In this document: positions 60,377 through 64,000 of the stretch, piece by piece | Layout of the letters: every line of letters begins with the position of its first letter | Position numbering within the stretch: position 1 is the first letter of the stretch | Source of the DNA: Thiohalobacter thiocyanaticus | GTDB taxonomy: Bacteria > Pseudomonadota > Gammaproteobacteria > Thiohalobacterales > Thiohalobacteraceae | Length of the DNA stretch: 64,000 nt | Assembly (NCBI RefSeq): GCF_002356355.1 | Contig: NZ_AP018052.1 | Span: 2,964,501 to 3,028,500 of the forward strand | Direction of reading: 5' to 3' | Notes under the pieces: model-generated | The model's database searches: none | The model's input: the letters and a program-made list of their open reading frames with translations, nothing else | What the model was told of the DNA's origin: nothing | Program-made: the position numbers and the translations under genes

Positions 60377-61641
60377 CAGGGTTGTACTCCAGCGTCAGGC
60401 CCGACGCCGATCAGACGGTCGAGCTCAACGCGTGACAGGTGATAGTCGGTCGCGGCGGCGAGCGCCTCGCGCCGCAGTTCCAGCAGGGTGCGGCGGGCCT
60501 GGGTCAGATCCAGCAGCGAGTAGCGCCCCCGGGCATAGCCGCGGCTGTAGTCATCCAGTACCCGCTCGGCGGCGGGGATGATCTCGCCGCGCAGCCGCAG
60601 GGTCCGCTCCCGCGCCTGCCGCAGTTGCCGGTGGATGGCATAGAGGGCGGCATGCAGTTCCAGCCGCTGCTGCTCCCGCTGCCAGGGTGTGAGCAGGGCC
60701 AGGTTGTCGGCCTCGGCCCGGTAGGGCTCGGCGCGCGAACGGCTGCCCAGCGGGATGCGGGCCGAGAACAGCAGTGCCGCCTCATCGCCCTCGCCCAGGT
60801 AGCGCAGCCCGCCGCCGAGCTCGACGTCGGGGGTCGCCCGCGCCGCGGCCAGCCGCTGGCGGGCCTCGGCCAGCCGCGCCCGGGTGGCGAAGCGGGCCAG
60901 GTCGGGGTTGCGCTCCAGCTGCGCGGCATAGTGGTCGAAGGGCTCGACCCCGGGCAGCCGGAACAGATCGGCCTCGGCGCGGTTGAAATCCGGCGTGGTG
61001 GCCGCCCAGTGAACGGCCAGCCCGAGCCGGGCGCTGTCCAGCTCGCTGTGCGCCTGCGCCAACGCCAGTTCGGTGCGATCCACGGCGATGTCGGCCCGCG
61101 CCAGGTCGGCGTCGGGACTGCGCCCGGCCTCTACCCGACGACGCACCGATTCCCGGTTGGCGCGCACCAGCTCCAGTTCGTCCCGCGCCAGCCCGACCTG
61201 CTGCTGCAGCCCGACCACGCGGACGAACTGCCGCGCCGCCGCAGCCAGCACGTCCAGACGGCGGGCATCCTGCTCGGTGCGCAGCTGCCCGAGCCGGGAG
61301 CGTGCCAGCTCGGCCCGATGACCGGGCTTGCCGCCTGTCTCCAGCACCCGCGACAGGCTCAGGGTGGCCTCCGGCGTGTCCATCCCCTCGAAGGGGCCGG
61401 TGCCCAGGATGTTCTCCAGTTCCAGGCCCAGTCGGTAGGGCGTGCCCTGCCCGGCCTGGCGGACCCGGGCGCCGGCGGCGCGCGCCTCGGTGTCGAACTG
61501 CTGCAGCTGCGGGTTGCGGGCCAGCACCCGGCCGACCACCTGCTCCAGCCGCAACCCGGCATCGGCCTGTGTCGCCGCGACCGGCGTCATGGCGACCAGC
61601 AGGCAGGCGCCCAGCAGTGGCGCAACAATGGCATTTTTCAT
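60376..61641 (-). CDS. czcC: Metal efflux outer-membrane factor (CzcC, TolC family)
   Basis: A 421-residue outer-membrane channel. Signal peptide (about 1-24), then two OEP repeats rich in long helices (about 40-230 and 250-410) with RNPQLQQFDTEARAAGARVRQAG and the ELRREALAAATDYHLSRVELDRLIG end typical of the family. ATG 61641 begins the signal sequence; an open extension upstream is not conserved. First gene of the czcCBA operon. Confidence 0.92.
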   Translation of the reverse strand: MKNAIVAPLLGACLLVAMTPVAATQADAGLRLEQVVGRVLARNPQLQQFDTEARAAGARVRQAGQGTPYRLGLELENILGTGPFEGMDTPEATLSLSRVLETGGKPGHRAELARSRLGQLRTEQDARRLDVLAAAARQFVRVVGLQQQVGLARDELELVRANRESVRRRVEAGRSPDADLARADIAVDRTELALAQAHSELDSARLGLAVHWAATTPDFNRAEADLFRLPGVEPFDHYAAQLERNPDLARFATRARLAEARQRLAAARATPDVELGGGLRYLGEGDEAALLFSARIPLGSRSRAEPYRAEADNLALLTPWQREQQRLELHAALYAIHRQLRQARERTLRLRGEIIPAAERVLDDYSRGYARGRYSLLDLTQARRTLLELRREALAAATDYHLSRVELDRLIGVGPDAGVQP

Positions 61642-61743
61642 GGATATGACTCCGTCTGTCCGGCTCGTTCGAGCCGACGCGCCGGGCAGCGGACACGAAT
61701 GCCCGCGCCGGCTCACGCGACCAGGGTTATAACGGGAACGGAA

Positions 61744-62139
61744 TCAGGAACGCGGCGGTGCGCGCAGGGGGGGCAGCAATGCAGCCGGATGGGCGTGTGG
61801 CGGCGTGACCGAACGGGCCGGGGCATGATCCGGCCGCGTCAGGGACAACGGCAGCAGCAGGAGCAGCACCAGCAGCAGAGCCGCTGCCGGCTCCAGCGGA
61901 TCGGTGAGCTTCTTGACCAGGGTGTCCCCGCCCATGTCGACCACGTGGCGATGTTCGCCCACATGGTCGGGATCCAGGGCGAAATGGGCATGCACCCCGT
62001 GCTCCGCGGCCGCATGCCCGTCCGCCGGCGCGTGATACACATGCAGATGGGCCGGCAGCAGCGACAGACACAGGAAGGCCGCGATCATGCACAGGATGAT
62101 CAGCGGGTGTCTGCGTGCCATGTGTCGCCAGTAGTGCAT
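61744..62139 (-). CDS. His-rich small membrane protein upstream of czcCBA
   Basis: A 131-residue protein with two hydrophobic segments (about 12-29 and 82-98) and a loop between them containing many histidines (HLHVYHAPADGH, HGVHAHF, HVGEHRHVVD). The tail is Pro/Ala/His-rich (PPHAHPAALLPPLRAPPRS). It stands about 100 bases before czcC on the same strand, so a metal-sensing or metal-binding role is plausible. I do not recognise a family. Start at ATG 62139; ATG 62121 is an alternative. Confidence 0.65.
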   Translation of the reverse strand: MHYWRHMARRHPLIILCMIAAFLCLSLLPAHLHVYHAPADGHAAAEHGVHAHFALDPDHVGEHRHVVDMGGDTLVKKLTDPLEPAAALLLVLLLLLPLSLTRPDHAPARSVTPPHAHPAALLPPLRAPPRS

Positions 62140-62457
62140 AGCGGTTTCAGCCTACCGGCCGCGGGCCCTGGAAACAAGGGGAAAGGCAGGCAGTCGCCAT
62201 AGGACAGCGGCGCACCCCGCCCCCGGCCATGCACGGATTGCCGGAAACGCTGCGCGTATCCCGGCTTGCACAACCATCCGTCATTCCCGCGAAGGCAGGA
62301 ATCCACGGCTCGGAGAACTCACAAACATGGATCCCCGCCTTCGCGGGGATGACGCGGCTGAAGTAAGCGAGGTCACGAATTTCTCCGGGCTTTCGGAGTC
62401 GGAAGCCTTCCGAACCGGGTCTGAAAACCCGCGCGGTTTCGCGATATACTTCCAAGC
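62140..62457. repeat. Right bracketing composite repeat and gene-free gap
   Basis: The 318-base gap between the His-rich gene and ybeD holds no gene. A GCCGGAAACGCTGCGCG to ATCCCGGCTT element (62237-62266) is the reversed partner of 55904-55932. The element with CCGTCATTCCCGCG (62278) and GCGGGGATGACGCGG (about 62356) ends is the partner of 55746-55895. The order is the mirror image of the left side. The ybeD promoter must lie in the last 100 bases. Confidence 0.8.
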
Positions 62458-62727
62458 ATGGATTCCGACGACGAAACCCTGCTGGAATTCCCCTGCGATT
62501 TCCCCATCAAGGCCATGGGCGCCTGGACCGAGGAGTTCGAGGGTCTGGTGGTCAGCCTGGTGCGGCGCCACGTGCCGGACCTCGGCGAGGGCGCGGTGCG
62601 CACCCAGGCCTCGGCCAAGGGCAACTACCTTTCCGTAACCGTCACGGTGCGCGCCACCAGCAAGGACCAGCTCGATGCCATCTATCGCGAACTGACCGCG
62701 GCCGATGAAATCGTGATGGTCTTATGA
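62458..62727 (+). CDS. ybeD: YbeD/DUF493 family protein
   Basis: An 89-residue alpha/beta protein with an ACT-like fold: [13 protein letters not shown] at the start, then the strand pattern of [25 protein letters not shown]. Its function is unproven, but it sits before lipB in most gammaproteobacteria, suggesting a link with lipoate metabolism. It overlaps lipB by ATGA. Confidence 0.94.
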   Translation: MDSDDETLLEFPCDFPIKAMGAWTEEFEGLVVSLVRRHVPDLGEGAVRTQASAKGNYLSVTVTVRATSKDQLDAIYRELTAADEIVMVL

Positions 62728-63362
62728 CCTCAGTGGACAAGCTGATCGTGCGCGACCTGGGCCTGCGCGACTATGAACCGGTCTGGCGGGCAATGCAGGA
62801 CTTCACCGCCAACCGCGGCCCCGACACACCCGACGAGCTCTGGCTGGTCCAGCACCCGCCGGTGTTCACCCTGGGCCAGGCGGCGAAGCCGGAGCATCTG
62901 CTCGCCCCCGGCGACATCCCAGTGGTGCAGATCGACCGCGGCGGTCAGGTGACCTACCACGGCCCGGGCCAGCTGGTGGCCTACCTGCTGGCAGACATCC
63001 GCCGCCGCGGGCTCGGCGTGCAGGCCCTGGTGCGCAAGCTGGAACAGGCCATCATCGAGGTGCTGGCGGGTTACGGCATCGAGGCCTGGGCCGATCGCGA
63101 GGCCCCCGGGGTCTATGTCGAGGCCGGCAAGATCGCCGCCCTGGGCCTGCGCATCAAGCGCGGCGGCAGTTATCACGGCCTGGCCTTCAACATCGACATG
63201 GACCTGGAACCCTTCTCCCGCATCAACCCCTGCGGCCACCCCGGCATGGCCGTTACTCAGTTGAAAAACCTTGGGATTTCCCATGATATCCACAGGGTGG
63301 CGGCGGACCTGGTCTCGCAAATCACCCGTGAAATGGGCTACACTGGGGCCTCCTCCGATTGA
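62724..63362 (+). CDS. lipB: Lipoyl(octanoyl) transferase
   Basis: A 212-residue acyltransferase that moves octanoate from ACP to the lipoyl domains. It has the [18 protein letters not shown] signature, the catalytic Lys136 in EAGKIAALG and the nucleophile Cys170 in [10 protein letters not shown]. It overlaps ybeD by four bases and is followed by lipA after 63 bases. Confidence 0.97.
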   Translation: MTSVDKLIVRDLGLRDYEPVWRAMQDFTANRGPDTPDELWLVQHPPVFTLGQAAKPEHLLAPGDIPVVQIDRGGQVTYHGPGQLVAYLLADIRRRGLGVQALVRKLEQAIIEVLAGYGIEAWADREAPGVYVEAGKIAALGLRIKRGGSYHGLAFNIDMDLEPFSRINPCGHPGMAVTQLKNLGISHDIHRVAADLVSQITREMGYTGASSD

Positions 63363-63425
63363 GCAACACCCCGCCCCGCCGCGGGAATCGGCAATTTTTC
63401 TCCCCGTACATCAGGTAGTCAGCAG

Positions 63426-64000
63426 ATGAACGAGACCCCGATCAAGCGCCAGCGCGGCGCCGACAAGACCGCCCGCATCCCGATCAAGATCGAGCCGACC
63501 GAGAAGCCGCTGCGCAAGCCCAAATGGATCCGCGCCAAATCCCCGGCCGGCCCCGAGGTGCAGCGGCTCAAGCAGGTGTTGCGCGACAACCGCCTCTACA
63601 CCGTGTGCGAGGAGGCCTCCTGCCCCAACCTGGGCGAGTGCTTCGGCCACGGCACGGCGACCTTCATGATCATGGGCGACATCTGCACCCGGCGCTGCCC
63701 CTTCTGCGACGTCTCCCACGGCCGGCCCGATCCGCTGGATACCGAGGAGCCGCTCAACCTGGCCCGCACCATCAAGGCCATGGGCCTGAACTATGTGGTC
63801 ATCACCTCGGTCGACCGCGACGACCTGCGCGACGGCGGCGCCGGCCACTTCGTCGCCTGCATCGGGGCGGTGCGCGAGCACAACCCGCAGACCACGGTCG
63901 AGGTGCTGGTGCCCGACTTCCGCGGCCGCATGGACCGGGCGCTGGACATCTTCACCCAGGCACCGCCGGACGTGTTCAACCACAACCTGGAGACGGTGCC
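63426..64000 (+). CDS. lipA: Lipoyl synthase, 3' end beyond the window
   Basis: The first 191 codons of a radical-SAM enzyme that inserts sulfur into octanoyl groups. The auxiliary cluster cysteines are C61, C66 and C72 in [12 protein letters not shown]. The radical-SAM cysteines are C87, C91 and C94 in CTRRCPFC. The frame is open to the edge of the window. ATG 63426 fits the usual N-terminus. Confidence 0.97.
   Translation, partial: MNETPIKRQRGADKTARIPIKIEPTEKPLRKPKWIRAKSPAGPEVQRLKQVLRDNRLYTVCEEASCPNLGECFGHGTATFMIMGDICTRRCPFCDVSHGRPDPLDTEEPLNLARTIKAMGLNYVVITSVDRDDLRDGGAGHFVACIGAVREHNPQTTVEVLVPDFRGRMDRALDIFTQAPPDVFNHNLETV

Overview
The window reads as a chromosomal segment of a high-GC gammaproteobacterium. 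The evidence is the gene content and order: lolB-ispE-tRNAGln-prs-rplY-pth-ychF with hemA-prfA-prmC divergent; gatCAB next to mreBCD-mrdA-rodA-mltB-rlpA-dacA-dat; and ybeD-lipB-lipA. An RND metal-efflux set, HAD phosphatases and a MoeB/JAMM pair would fit a sulfur-oxidising or Chromatiales-like relative, but that placement is inference and no marker gene settles it.

Layout. 1-1790: a truncated membrane-protein gene and a divergent sigma54 activator with a four-cysteine PAS region, with a good -24/-12 promoter between them. 1961-15861: a complete type I-E CRISPR-Cas locus, all on the minus strand, in the order cas3, cse1, cse2, cas7, cas5, cas6e, cas1, cas2, an AT-rich leader, then an array of 84 repeats and 83 spacers. 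A decayed 85th repeat sits exactly one period beyond the far end. 16039-17837: a hicAB toxin-antitoxin pair divergent from cas3 with a palindrome inside its promoter, then a WYL-domain regulator. 18001-26779: HAD phosphatase, an RND pump with its adaptor, a methyltransferase, an alpha/beta hydrolase and a cysteine desulfurase. 26824-37656: tRNA-Met, the housekeeping cluster, and two perfect 158-bp tandem repeats hanging off the 3' end of tRNA-Gln. 37706-41730: small accessory genes (MoeB, lipoprotein, membrane protein, HAD phosphatase, JAMM peptidase). 42097-45424: gatCAB. 45746-55691: rod-shape and peptidoglycan genes. 55746-62354: a CzcCBA-type metal-efflux module bracketed by mirror-image composite repeats and lying between dat and ybeD. 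62458-64000: ybeD, lipB and the 5' part of lipA.

How it works together. The Cascade genes, Cas3 and Cas1-Cas2 form a full adaptation, processing and interference set that matches the repeat type and the array direction. The array looks functional: repeats are almost invariant, degeneracy is confined to the leader-distal end, and one spacer is duplicated. The mre/mrd/rodA/mlt/rlp/dac genes make a nearly continuous cell-elongation and wall-remodelling unit. The lip genes make the lipoyl cofactor.

Non-coding structure is unusually rich. At least four families of palindromic repeats occupy the intergenic gaps. One forms the end of an RND gene and two others bracket the metal-efflux module. No transposase, integrase or rRNA gene is present. 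I found no clearly new multi-gene system. The strongest leads are the rtT-like tandem repeat at tRNA-Gln, the repeat-bracketed czc module, the apparent non-canonical mreC start, and the regulatory sites around cas3/hicAB and the sigma54 activator.
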